Below are positions 23,365 through 31,685 of a stretch of DNA of 64,000 nucleotides, piece by piece. The DNA is from JAOPZW01 sp963789015. Lineage in GTDB: Bacteria > Actinomycetota > Thermoleophilia > Solirubrobacterales > Solirubrobacteraceae. How positions within the stretch are numbered: the stretch's first letter is position 1; each line of letters starts with the position of its first letter. The translations under genes were made by a program, and so were the position numbers. Location of the stretch: assembly GCA_963789015.1 (NCBI GenBank), contig CAWBIU010000001.1, positions 1,488,001 through 1,552,000 on the forward strand. Direction: 5' to 3'. The notes under the pieces are model-generated. The model had not been told where the DNA came from. It ran no database searches and worked only from the letters and a program-made list of their open reading frames with translations.

Positions 23365-24842
23365 AGCAGGCTCCCGATCTGGTCGATGGCGACGACGGTG
23401 GAGGTCGCGCCGAGCATCACGATCGCCCACACGAGGGCGGCGAGCCGCACGCCGCGGATGCGCAGCGGCTCGGGCAGCAGCTTGCGGTTGATCGCGATGA
23501 GCAGGAACGAGTAGATGAACATCGTCACGCCGCCGAGCACGGTCGCGACCGTGACCAGGGCGAGCGGCTGGTCGAAGCCGAGCAGCAGGATGCAGATGCC
23601 GAACGTGAGCATCGCCCAGACGACCGTGAAGTACAGGCGGCTCTCGGTCCAACGCGGATGGTCGCGGACCCACCCGACGCAGAGCACGTCGGCCACGAGC
23701 CGTGCCACGTAGTCGACGATGCCGAGCGCCGCGGCGAACAGGCTGATCGCGCCGACCGCCAGGAACAGGCTGCTGAACCACGAGCCCACGGTGGCGGACA
23801 GGACGTCGGCCTCGAGCTGGATGAAGTCGAAGCCGCTCTCCTCCGGCAGGTCGGGGTTGCCGAAGACCGTCGAGTAGGCGACGAGCGAGAAGACGATGAT
23901 CGCCAGGCCGCCGACGACGACGAACGACACGAGCTGCTCCGCGTTGGCCCGCTTCCACCAGACCCGCCAGCGGCTCATGTTCGCCTCGTCGGTGGGGAAG
24001 CGGTAGCCCTGGCCCGAGGGGGCGGCCTCCTCCTCGCCGGTCACCGGCGAGACGATCCGCGGCGCGTAGGCGCCCATCCCGTAGCCCTTGTCGCGGATCC
24101 AGTTGCTCTGCACGAGGTTGTTCGCCCCGCCCGCGCCGGCGGCCGCCAGTGCGCCGGCCAGGATCGCGAACTCGATCTCGCTCGGGAAGGTGCCGAAGCT
24201 CGTGACGAGCTGCGACGTGTCGCTCCACGCGGTGGCGTTCACGGCGGCGGCCAGGGCGACGACGATGAACAGCAGCACGGCCGCGATCTTGAGGAACTGG
24301 AGCTTCTCGACCGTGGCGTACACGACGGGCGAGGCGGTCAGGGCGAAGCCGATGGCCAGCAGGCCCGCGATGGCGATCACGTTCGGGTCGCCGCCGCCGA
24401 CGAGGAACGTCGTCACCGTGGCCGCGCTCGTGGCCCACGCCGGCCACATCGTCGGGATGATCGCGCAGGCGACCATGAGCAGCCCGAAGCCCTTCCACAG
24501 GCGCTGGAAGCCGGTGATCGCCGTCTCCCCGGTGGCGAGCGTGTAGCGCTCGATCTCCATGTTGATGAAGAACTGGGTGAGGATGCCGACGACCGCCGCC
24601 CACAGGAAGAGCAGGCCGGCCTGCGAGGCGATGTACGGGTAGAGGACGTACTCGCCGGTGGCGACGCCCACCCCGATCAGGATCACGCTCGGGCCGATGA
24701 GCCTGCGCAGGGGCGCGGGCTCGGGAAGGTCGCGCTCCTCCCAGTCGCCGAGGGTGCGCCGCGCGCGCTCGGGGGGCGCGGACGCCGGCTCGGCGGTGCG
24801 CGAGAACCGGCTGGTCGTCGGGGGCGCTTCGGGTGTGGCCAT
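23361..24842 (-). CDS. Nramp-like transporter lacking the metal-site motifs
   Basis: A 493-residue membrane protein with about 11 helices and the Nramp/APC-fold pattern. The canonical TM1 DPGN is replaced by GVATGEYVLYP. In TM6, where canonical Nramps have MPHNL, this protein has GGANNLVQS. The segment IERYTLATGETAITGF is typical of the divergent Nramp-related branch. A strong ribosome site (GGAGGAGG) precedes the ATG. It follows the dehydroshikimate dehydratase by 36 bases in the shikimate-dehydrogenase operon, so I infer it carries a hydroxylated organic acid such as shikimate or quinate rather than manganese. Confidence 0.82.
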   Translation of the reverse strand: MATPEAPPTTSRFSRTAEPASAPPERARRTLGDWEERDLPEPAPLRRLIGPSVILIGVGVATGEYVLYPYIASQAGLLFLWAAVVGILTQFFINMEIERYTLATGETAITGFQRLWKGFGLLMVACAIIPTMWPAWATSAATVTTFLVGGGDPNVIAIAGLLAIGFALTASPVVYATVEKLQFLKIAAVLLFIVVALAAAVNATAWSDTSQLVTSFGTFPSEIEFAILAGALAAAGAGGANNLVQSNWIRDKGYGMGAYAPRIVSPVTGEEEAAPSGQGYRFPTDEANMSRWRVWWKRANAEQLVSFVVVGGLAIIVFSLVAYSTVFGNPDLPEESGFDFIQLEADVLSATVGSWFSSLFLAVGAISLFAAALGIVDYVARLVADVLCVGWVRDHPRWTESRLYFTVVWAMLTFGICILLLGFDQPLALVTVATVLGGVTMFIYSFLLIAINRKLLPEPLRIRGVRLAALVWAIVMLGATSTVVAIDQIGSLL

Positions 24843-24878
24843 CTCTCTCCTCCTCCGTATGGGTGATGCTCGCGGCCG

Positions 24879-26720
24879 TCAGGCCGTGGCCCGCACGCGG
24901 GCCGGCGCGCGCTGCGCGGCCATGCGGACGGGCGCGTTGGCTGCCCCGTAGCCGTCGTAGGCCGCGCGGCGCTGCACGACCTCGAGGAACAGCCGGGATC
25001 CGACGATCGGGGTGTAGAAGTGCAGGAAGTCCCCGTCCGGGGTGCGGTCGAGGAGCACGCCGTGCTCGCGCATCGCGTCGAGCAGACCGGGCTCCACGTC
25101 GATCCGGGCGGCGAGGTCGTCGTGGTAGTTGGCGGGGATCTCGAGCGGGTCGACGCCGCGGTCGCGCATCGCCCGGGCGGCGGCGAACACGTCGTCGCAG
25201 GCGAAGGCGATGTGCTGCAGCCCGCCGACGTCGCCCGCGCCGGTCACCGGCACGTTGAGGGCGAGGCGCACGTTGCGCTCGCCGTCGACGACGTCGCGGC
25301 TGCGGATCAGGCCGTCGGGCGCCGCGAGCTCCTGGCTGTCGCGCGGGCGCAGGCCGAGGACGGAGCGGTAGAACAGCGCGGCCTCGTCGAAGAAGTCGAA
25401 CGGGTGCGAGAGGGCGACGTGGTCGATGGCGCGCAGCAGCGGCGGGGAGGGCGCCGGCGCGGCCGGGCGCGGCTCGAAGTCCGCCGTCCAGCTCAGGTCG
25501 TCGCCGGCGTCCGTGCGGCAGAAGAACACCGAGCTGCCGTCCGGCGCGGCGATCGCCGCGAGGTCCGCCTCGCCGGGGCCGCGGCGGCGGGAGAGCACCG
25601 GCGCCAGCAGCGCCTCGGCGCGCTCGGCCGAGGCGTCGGGGTCGGCGCTCTCCACGGCGATGGCGACGACGCCCGGCCCGGGCGGGCGGTCGTCCTCCTC
25701 GCCCGCGGCGCGCGCGCCGACGTTCAGCAGGACGCGGATGTCGCCCTGGCGCCACAGCGTCACGGGCTTGGAGCGGTGCACGCCGGCCAGCTCGAAGCCC
25801 AGCGCGTGCAGCAGGCGCTCGGTGTCGGCCGAGGCCGCCGCGTCGACGGCGAGCTCGACGAACGCCCAGCCGCGCAGCGGCGCGGGGGCCGGCAGGCGCG
25901 CGGCCGCGGGATGGTCGAGCGACTCCTCGAGGATGAGCAGCGAGCGCATCGCGTCGACCGCCATGCGCTCCGGGTCGGCCTGACGGAAGACGTCGTTGAA
26001 GACCTCGAGCGACAGCGGCCCGTCGTAGCCCGCGTCGAGCACGCGCGCGGTGAAGCCGGGCAGGTCGAACCCGCCCTGGCCCGGGAAGCACCGGTAGTGC
26101 CGGCTCCACTGCAGCACGTCCATGACGAGGTACGGCGCGTCGGCGAGCTGGAGGTAGAAGAGCTTGTCGGCGGGGATGTCGCCGATCGCGTCCAGGCCGG
26201 TGCCGCGCGAGAGCACGTGGAAGCTGTCGAGGCAGACGCCGAGCGCGGGGTGGTCGGCCGCCTCGACGATCCGCCAGGCGTGGTCGTACTCGCTGACGTG
26301 CCGGCCCCAGGCCAGCGCCTCGTAGGCGATCCGCAGGCCGCGCTCGCCCGCGCGCCGGGCCAGCTCGCGCAGCTGGGCGGCGGCGAGCGCGTCGTCGTCG
26401 ACGGCGTCCGGCGAGACGTTCGAGCAGACGAGCATCGTCGTCGCCCCGAGCGCCTCCATCAGCTCGAGCTTCGCCTCGGCCCGGCGCAGGTTGCGCGCGA
26501 AGATCTCGGGCGCGACCGCCTCGAGGTCGCGGAAGGGCTGGAAGAGGTCGATCGACAGGCCGAGCTCCGACGCGCGCTCGCGCACCTCGGCGGGCCGCAG
26601 GGGCGAGCCGATCAGGTCGTTCTCGAAGATCTCGACGCCGTCGAAGCCGGCCGCCGCGGCGGCGACGAGCTTCTCCTCCAGCGTGCCGCTCAGGCACACC
26701 GTGGCGATCGAGCGGCGCAT
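24879..26720 (-). CDS. 3-Dehydroshikimate dehydratase, isomerase-VOC fusion (QsuB type)
   Basis: A 613-residue enzyme that would convert 3-dehydroshikimate to protocatechuate. Residues 1-270 are a sugar-phosphate-isomerase-like TIM barrel: MRRSIATVCLSGTLEEKL, GFDGVEIFENDL, ALAWGRHVSEYDHAW, VCLDSFHVLSRG and LSLEVFNDVFRQ carry the metal-binding Glu/Asp/His positions. Residues 290-600 form two glyoxalase/HPPD-like (VOC) modules, with IDHVALSHPFD, GLQHIAFACDD and FLEVVQRR. This two-part layout is the one described for bacterial QsuB. It starts one base inside the shikimate dehydrogenase stop (TGATG). Confidence 0.9.
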   Translation of the reverse strand: MRRSIATVCLSGTLEEKLVAAAAAGFDGVEIFENDLIGSPLRPAEVRERASELGLSIDLFQPFRDLEAVAPEIFARNLRRAEAKLELMEALGATTMLVCSNVSPDAVDDDALAAAQLRELARRAGERGLRIAYEALAWGRHVSEYDHAWRIVEAADHPALGVCLDSFHVLSRGTGLDAIGDIPADKLFYLQLADAPYLVMDVLQWSRHYRCFPGQGGFDLPGFTARVLDAGYDGPLSLEVFNDVFRQADPERMAVDAMRSLLILEESLDHPAAARLPAPAPLRGWAFVELAVDAAASADTERLLHALGFELAGVHRSKPVTLWRQGDIRVLLNVGARAAGEEDDRPPGPGVVAIAVESADPDASAERAEALLAPVLSRRRGPGEADLAAIAAPDGSSVFFCRTDAGDDLSWTADFEPRPAAPAPSPPLLRAIDHVALSHPFDFFDEAALFYRSVLGLRPRDSQELAAPDGLIRSRDVVDGERNVRLALNVPVTGAGDVGGLQHIAFACDDVFAAARAMRDRGVDPLEIPANYHDDLAARIDVEPGLLDAMREHGVLLDRTPDGDFLHFYTPIVGSRLFLEVVQRRAAYDGYGAANAPVRMAAQRAPARVRATA

Positions 26721-27601
26721 CAGGCGCTCTCGGCGGTCGGCGCGGGCTGCTCGGCCAGGGCGGCGAAGTGGCGCAGCATCCGCTCGCGGTCGGGCTCGAT
26801 CCCCGTGAACAGGGCGAACGAGTCGGCGGCCTGGAAGACGGCCATGCCGCCGCCGTCGAGCGTGCGGCAGCCGATCTCGCGGGCATGGCGCAGGAGCTCG
26901 GTCTCCAGCGGCCGGTAGACGACCTCGGCGACCCACAGCCCGTCGTGCAGCAGCTCGGGAGCGAACGCCGTGCCCGGGTGGGCGGCCATTCCGGTCGGGG
27001 TCGCGTGGATCACGCCGTCGGCGCGCGCGAGCAGGGCGGGGAGGTCGCCGGTCGCGGCGGAGTCCAGGCGCCCGGGCGCGAACGCGCGGCCGAGGGCCTC
27101 GGTCAGCTCCAGCGCGCGGCGCGGGTCGGCGTCGACGACGGTGAGGTGGTCGGTCCCGAGCTCGAGCGCCGCGTGCGCGACCGCGGCGCCCGCGCCACCG
27201 GCTCCGACGAGCACGACGGACCGGGTCGGCGCGTCGCCGAGGCCGCGCGCGAAGCTGCGCGCGAATCCGGCCGCGTCGGTGTTGTGGCCCAGGGCCCGCT
27301 CGCCGTCGAAGACGACGGTGTTGACCGCGCCGAGCGCGGCCGCCTCGGAGGACAGCGCGTCGAGGTGCTCGACGGCGAGCTGCTTGCACGGGTGGGTCAC
27401 GTTGACGCCGTCGAAACCCATCTCGCGCGCGGTCTGGAGCAGCCGGCCGACGGCGGTGGCGGGGAGCCCGAGCTCGCGCAGGTCGATGCGCCGGTAGAGC
27501 AGCCGCAGGCCGAGCTCGCCCGCCTCGCGCTCGTGCAGCGGTGGGCTGAGCGAGGGGCCGATGTCGGTGCCGATGAGGCCGACGAGGTGACTGTCTGGCA
27601 T
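26720..27601 (-). CDS. Shikimate/quinate dehydrogenase
   Basis: A 293-residue oxidoreductase. The N-terminal substrate domain has IGPSLSPPLHEREAGELGL (the SxS shikimate loop) and FDGVNVTHPCKQLA with the catalytic Lys; the Asp is in GHNTDAAGF. The NAD(P) loop is VLVGAGGAGAAVAHAAL, and VDADPR after the second strand, with its Asp, suggests NAD preference, consistent with catabolic quinate/shikimate dehydrogenases. It is the first gene of an operon with the dehydroshikimate dehydratase and the Nramp-like transporter. The -10-like TACATT and operator lie just upstream. Confidence 0.91.
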   Translation of the reverse strand: MPDSHLVGLIGTDIGPSLSPPLHEREAGELGLRLLYRRIDLRELGLPATAVGRLLQTAREMGFDGVNVTHPCKQLAVEHLDALSSEAAALGAVNTVVFDGERALGHNTDAAGFARSFARGLGDAPTRSVVLVGAGGAGAAVAHAALELGTDHLTVVDADPRRALELTEALGRAFAPGRLDSAATGDLPALLARADGVIHATPTGMAAHPGTAFAPELLHDGLWVAEVVYRPLETELLRHAREIGCRTLDGGGMAVFQAADSFALFTGIEPDRERMLRHFAALAEQPAPTAESA

Positions 27602-27624
27602 GGGCGGGAAGTGCGCTCGGTCGT

Positions 27625-27693
27625 AATGTACGAACCGGTACGTTCGGCGTATGCCCGCCGCGCGGCGGATGCAAACGAACCGGTTCGTACAAT
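27625..27693. promoter_or_regulatory. Divergent promoter-operator of the shikimate operon and its TetR
   Basis: Two sites share ACGAACCGGT: ACGAACCGGTACGT (27630-27643, imperfect) and ACGAACCGGTTCGT (27675-27688, perfect palindrome), 45 bp apart centre to centre. Each abuts a -10-like hexamer on its own strand, TACATT toward the operon (27630-27625) and TACAAT toward the regulator (27688-27693). TACAAT is six bases before the regulator ATG. A regulator bound here would block both promoters. Confidence 0.75.
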
Positions 27694-27699
27694 CAACCC

Positions 27700-28365
27700 A
27701 TGCCGGCCCGGCCCGCCACGCAGCGCGCGACGCCCGACCGCCGGCGCGACCCGGCGCGCACGCGCGCCGAGATCCTCGACGTGGCCACCAGCGAGTTCGC
27801 CGACCGCGGCTTCGCGGGCGCGCGCGTGGACGAGATCGCCGCCCGCATGCGGACCACGAAGCGGATGATCTACTACTACTTCGGCGGCAAGGAGCAGCTG
27901 TACGTCGCCGTCCTCGAGCGCGCCTACGCGCGGATCCGCGACGAGGAGCGCACGGTCGACGTCGACCATCTCGACCCCGTCGCGGCGATCCGCCGCCTCG
28001 CCGAGCTGACGTTCGACCACCACGAGGCGCACCCCGACTTCATCCGCCTGGTGAGCATCGAGAACATCCATCGCGCCGAGCACATCGCGCAGATGGAGGG
28101 CCTCGCGGAGCTCAACTCCCCGGCCATCGAGCTCATCGCCCGGATCCTCGAGCGAGGGCAGGCCGAGGGCGCGTTCCGGCGCCAGGTCGACGCGGTCGAC
28201 CTGCACATGATGATCAGCGCGTTCTGCGTCTTCCGGGTCGCCAACCGCCACACGTTCGGCTCGATCTTCGGCCGCGACCTGCTCGACCCCGATCGCCGCG
28301 ACGGCTACCGCCGGATGCTCGGCGACATGGTCGTCGAGTACGTCACGTCGCCCGCCGGCCCGTGA
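27700..28365 (+). CDS. TetR-family repressor of the shikimate catabolic operon
   Basis: A 221-residue regulator with an N-terminal HTH (about 18-65: ARTRAEILDVATSEFADRG, then TTKRMIYYYFGGKEQLYVAV) and an all-helical ligand domain. It is leaderless by position, with TACAAT six bases before the ATG. It is divergent from the shikimate dehydrogenase gene and flanked by two copies of one operator sequence, so autoregulation and control of the operon are strongly suggested. The inducer is probably a pathway metabolite such as protocatechuate, shikimate or quinate. Confidence 0.9.
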   Translation: MPARPATQRATPDRRRDPARTRAEILDVATSEFADRGFAGARVDEIAARMRTTKRMIYYYFGGKEQLYVAVLERAYARIRDEERTVDVDHLDPVAAIRRLAELTFDHHEAHPDFIRLVSIENIHRAEHIAQMEGLAELNSPAIELIARILERGQAEGAFRRQVDAVDLHMMISAFCVFRVANRHTFGSIFGRDLLDPDRRDGYRRMLGDMVVEYVTSPAGP

Positions 28366-28517
28366 TGTAGCGCTGGACCGCGGGCCCGACGCAGGCGGCC
28401 ACCGATCCTGCTCGCGGCCTGACGGTCGCGGCCTCGTCGCGTGTTTGGCCCGTCGTGCGCTTCGGGGAGCCCCGTCGGACCATCCCGTCCTCGACTCTCG
28501 GAAGAAGGAACACCGCC

Positions 28518-29078
28518 ATGACCCGGTACGACACGAAGATCGTCGAGCTCCTCGACGAGGCGCACGCGACCGAGCTCGCGCTCGTGCGCACGCTCGAGAG
28601 CCAGATCGCGATGGCGCCGCCCGGACGGCTGCGCAGCGGGCTCGAGCGTCATCTCGAGGAGACGCGCACGCACGCCGTGCGCGTGCACGAGCGCATCCGC
28701 GAGTTCCCGGCGGCCGCCGACCCCCTGCGCGCCTGGCTGGGCGTGACCGAGGCCATCGCCGGCCAGGTCATCGCGCTGAGCAAGACGCCCGTCGACCTCC
28801 TGCGCGGCGCAAGCGTCGAGGAGAAGGTGCTCAAGAACGCGCGCGACTCGTGCGCTGCCGAGGCGCTCGAGATCGCCGCCTACACGGCGATCGAGACGCT
28901 CGCCGAGCGCGCCGGCGACGACACGACGGCCGAGCTGGCGCGGGCGATCATCGCCGACGAGCGGCGCATGCTCGACGAGCTGCTCGGGCTGATCCCCGAT
29001 CTCGCCGAGCCGCTCGCGGATGACGCCCCGACCGGCACGCGGTCGCCGCGCCGGCGGACCGCGGTGGAGGCCGGCTAA
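28518..29078 (+). CDS. DUF892 (YciE/YciF) ferritin-like protein
   Basis: A 186-residue four-helix protein. Helix patterns with spaced acidic residues and His (LLDEAHATELALVRTLESQI, LERHLEETRTHAVRVHERI, AYTAIETLAERAG, IADERRMLDELLGLIP) match the DUF892 family, which binds a diiron site in known structures and is linked to stress. The tail is a short basic Arg/Thr stretch. AAGGA lies eight bases before the ATG at 28518. It overlaps the convergent phosphoesterase gene by four bases. Confidence 0.85.
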   Translation: MTRYDTKIVELLDEAHATELALVRTLESQIAMAPPGRLRSGLERHLEETRTHAVRVHERIREFPAAADPLRAWLGVTEAIAGQVIALSKTPVDLLRGASVEEKVLKNARDSCAAEALEIAAYTAIETLAERAGDDTTAELARAIIADERRMLDELLGLIPDLAEPLADDAPTGTRSPRRRTAVEAG

Positions 29079-29827
29079 CCGGCTGAGTCCTCGAAGAAGC
29101 GCGCCACGGCGTCGGGGTCGGCGGGCTCGAGCAGGCTCTCGCGCAGCATCAGCTCGTCGATCTCCGGCGCGCCCGTCGCCCGCATCGCCGCCGCGGCCGC
29201 CTCGACGTCGTAGGCCGTGCGGCGCAGCTCGGCCTCGGGCCCGAGCAGCGCCCAGAAGGCGGCGCCGTCGCCCTCGTAGGGCATGCCGACGGCGCCGGCG
29301 TTGACGACGCGGTACCGGCCCGCGGCGTGGTCGAACTGGCGGTGCGTGTGGCCGCAGACGACGACGTCCTGCGCGACGCCCTCGAGAACGCCGCGCAGCC
29401 GGTCGTCGGGCGTGACGGAGGTCAGGATCTCGCTGTCGCTGCGCGGCGACCCGTGGCAGAACAGCGTCGGCCCGAGCCCGTCGACGTCGATGGTCACCGT
29501 CGGCTCGAAGGACGCGAGGAGATCGCGATGCCGGCGCTCGAGGCCTGCCGCGACCCAGCGGGTGAGGTGCTCGACGATCTCGCGCGCCCCCGCGGGGACC
29601 GCGCCGGTGTCGAAGGCGTCCACGAGCTCGCGGTCGCCGTTGCCCATCACCCAGCGGGTCGGCAGGTCGAGGCCGGCGAGCCGGTCGAGCGTCTCGGCGG
29701 GCATCGGCCCGAAGGCGACGTCGCCGCCGATGAGCACGAGGTCGGGGCGCTCGCCGGCGACCTCGGCGAGCACGGCGTCGAGCGCGGGCAGGTTGCCGTG
29801 GATGTCGTACAGGGCGGCGACGCGCAC
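29075..29827 (-). CDS. Metallophosphoesterase (YfcE-like)
   Basis: A 250-residue calcineurin-like phosphoesterase. Metal-ligand blocks appear in order: ALYDIHGN, LVLIGGDVAFGP, VMGNGDRE, FCHGSPRS, VVCGHTHRQFD and VNAGAVGMP. It is a cytosolic phosphodiesterase or phosphatase of unknown substrate. Two GTG codons are adjacent; I chose the second (29827) because TACGCT lies seven bases before it. It faces the DUF892 gene, with which it overlaps by four bases. Confidence 0.88.
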   Translation of the reverse strand: MRVAALYDIHGNLPALDAVLAEVAGERPDLVLIGGDVAFGPMPAETLDRLAGLDLPTRWVMGNGDRELVDAFDTGAVPAGAREIVEHLTRWVAAGLERRHRDLLASFEPTVTIDVDGLGPTLFCHGSPRSDSEILTSVTPDDRLRGVLEGVAQDVVVCGHTHRQFDHAAGRYRVVNAGAVGMPYEGDGAAFWALLGPEAELRRTAYDVEAAAAAMRATGAPEIDELMLRESLLEPADPDAVARFFEDSAG

Positions 29828-29979
29828 CACCCGAAGCGTAGGACGACTGCGCGGATCCAGCCGCCTCGGGTCTCAGCGCACCTGCTCTGTCGGGCGGACG
29901 AGGATCTCGTTATCGCGACGTGCCGCGGCCGGGTGACGATGTAGACGATTCACCTGGTCGATCCCACCGCCTGGATTCT

Positions 29980-31599
29980 CTATGGCCGGCGTGCGATCGC
30001 GTTCTGCGTGTTGAGGACGTCGTCGGGTGTCGCCCAGCCGCGGCGGGCCGTCGCGACCGCGTACTGCATGTTCGCGAGCCCCGCCGTCGAGTGTGCGTCC
30101 GTCGAGCAGACGAGCGCGATCCCGGCCCGCACGGCGTCTCGGACCCGTTCGGCGCGCAGGTCGAGGCGAAGCGGAAGCCCGTTGATCTCCACTGCGACGT
30201 CGTGCTCGAGTGCGACCTCGAAGACTCGGTCGAGGTCGAGCGCGTTCTCGGGCCGGCGGTTGATGTAGCGCCCCGTGGGATGGCTGAGGCAGCGGACGTA
30301 GGGGTTGCGGAGCGCCTCGAGCACGCGGTCGGTCATCTGGCGGGCGGGCATGCGCTGGCCGCCGTGGACGCTGGCCTGGACCCAATCGAGCTCGGCGAGG
30401 ACGTCGTCGGGGAGGTCGAGCCGCCCGTCGGGCAGGATGTCGCATTCGATGCCGCGCAGGATGTGGAACGGCGCGAGCGTCGCGTTGGCGGCGGCGATCT
30501 CCTCGGCCTGACGGCGGACGTCGCCGGCTGTGAGTCCCGGGACAGCGCCGACCGCCGGCGTGTGATCGCAGATCGCGAGGTACGCGTAGCCGCGGTCGCG
30601 GGCCGCGCGGCCCATCTCCTCCACGCTCGCGCGCCCGTCGGACCACGTCGTGTGGCTGTGGAGGTCGCCGCGGATGTCGTCGAGCTCGAGCAGCCGCGGC
30701 GGCGGTGACGTGGCCGGCTCGCCGCCGCCGGCCTCGCGCAGCTCGGGCGGCCACCACGGGATGCCGAGCGCGCGGAAGACCCCTGCCTCGTCGGGCGCGT
30801 CCGGGAGCGGGCGCAGGGCGTCGACCCAGGCGGCCGCGCCCGTGGACTCGACGAGGGCGGTTCCGAACCGCTCGGGCGCCGCGACGACGAGCTCGACCGG
30901 GACGCCCTCGACCGTGAGGCCCACCATGCGGCGCTCCTCCACGGAGAGCAGCGACGCGACGTGCGGCAGCTCGGCGAACCGGGTCAAGACGGGCCGGGGG
31001 TCGGCCGCGGCGCACACGACGGCGAGGTGCTCGCACACGTCCCGCCAGCGCCGCGGGTCCCCGGCCACCGTTGCGCCGAGTCCGTGCGCGATGGCCCCGA
31101 CGAGCTCGCGGGCGCGGTTGAGCAGAAGCCCCTGCCGAGGCCGCGGCTCGTCCGCGCGGGCGAGCGCTTCGAGCAGGCGCGCCTCCGTTCTCGGCCCGAC
31201 GCCGCGCGCGGACCGCAGGCGGCCGGCGAGCGCGGCGTCGCGCAGCTCGCTCGCCGTCCGCACGTCGAGCGCACGGGCGAGCTCCAGCGTCCGCTTCGCG
31301 GTCAGTCCGAGGTAGCGGCCGAAGCCGACGAGGTCCGGCGCGAGCTCTCGCTCGAGCTCGGCGAGCTCGGCGATCGCGCCCGTCTCGACGAGCTCACGCA
31401 GCTTCGCCTCGATGCTCGGCCCGATCCCGCGGAGCTGCCGGACCCGCCCCGAGCGCACGAGGTCCGCGACGGGCGTCGGCGCGCCCCGGACCGTCTCGGC
31501 GGCGCGCCGGTACGCGCGGACGCTGTAGGGGCTCGACCCGGCGAGCTCGAAGAGCCCCGCGAGCGCCTCGAGCTGGTCCGCGATGCGCGCGTTGTCCAC
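29980..31599 (-). CDS. PolX-like protein: degenerate polymerase domain plus PHP phosphoesterase
   Basis: A 539-residue PolX-type protein. Residues 1-150 hold helix-hairpin-helix repeats (VRQLRGIGPSIEAKL, SARGVGPRTEARLL). In residues 155-260 the palm is degraded: the GxR...DxD block reads GDPRRWRDVCEHL (E190, H191) and the third Asp position reads VELVV, so none of the three catalytic aspartates remain. Residues 311-539 form an intact PHP domain: DLHSHTTWSDG, ICDHTPA, SVHGGQ, LSHPTGR, and STDAHST. A GTG start has CACACT six bases upstream. The likely activity is 3'-5' exonuclease or phosphoesterase, not synthesis. Confidence 0.87.
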   Translation of the reverse strand: MDNARIADQLEALAGLFELAGSSPYSVRAYRRAAETVRGAPTPVADLVRSGRVRQLRGIGPSIEAKLRELVETGAIAELAELERELAPDLVGFGRYLGLTAKRTLELARALDVRTASELRDAALAGRLRSARGVGPRTEARLLEALARADEPRPRQGLLLNRARELVGAIAHGLGATVAGDPRRWRDVCEHLAVVCAAADPRPVLTRFAELPHVASLLSVEERRMVGLTVEGVPVELVVAAPERFGTALVESTGAAAWVDALRPLPDAPDEAGVFRALGIPWWPPELREAGGGEPATSPPPRLLELDDIRGDLHSHTTWSDGRASVEEMGRAARDRGYAYLAICDHTPAVGAVPGLTAGDVRRQAEEIAAANATLAPFHILRGIECDILPDGRLDLPDDVLAELDWVQASVHGGQRMPARQMTDRVLEALRNPYVRCLSHPTGRYINRRPENALDLDRVFEVALEHDVAVEINGLPLRLDLRAERVRDAVRAGIALVCSTDAHSTAGLANMQYAVATARRGWATPDDVLNTQNAIARRP

Positions 31600-31685
31600 G
31601 CCTCCAGTGTGGCCGCCCGAACCGGATCGGCGTCACGCGCCGCGCGCCCCGGCACGCCGGACGTGCTCCGCGGCGTCGGCCGCCG

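Noticed and set aside
23272..26886. A minus-strand open frame of about 1,200 codons
   Set aside because: It spans the Nramp-like and QsuB genes in another frame and has no recognisable domain, except its last 30 codons, which I list separately.
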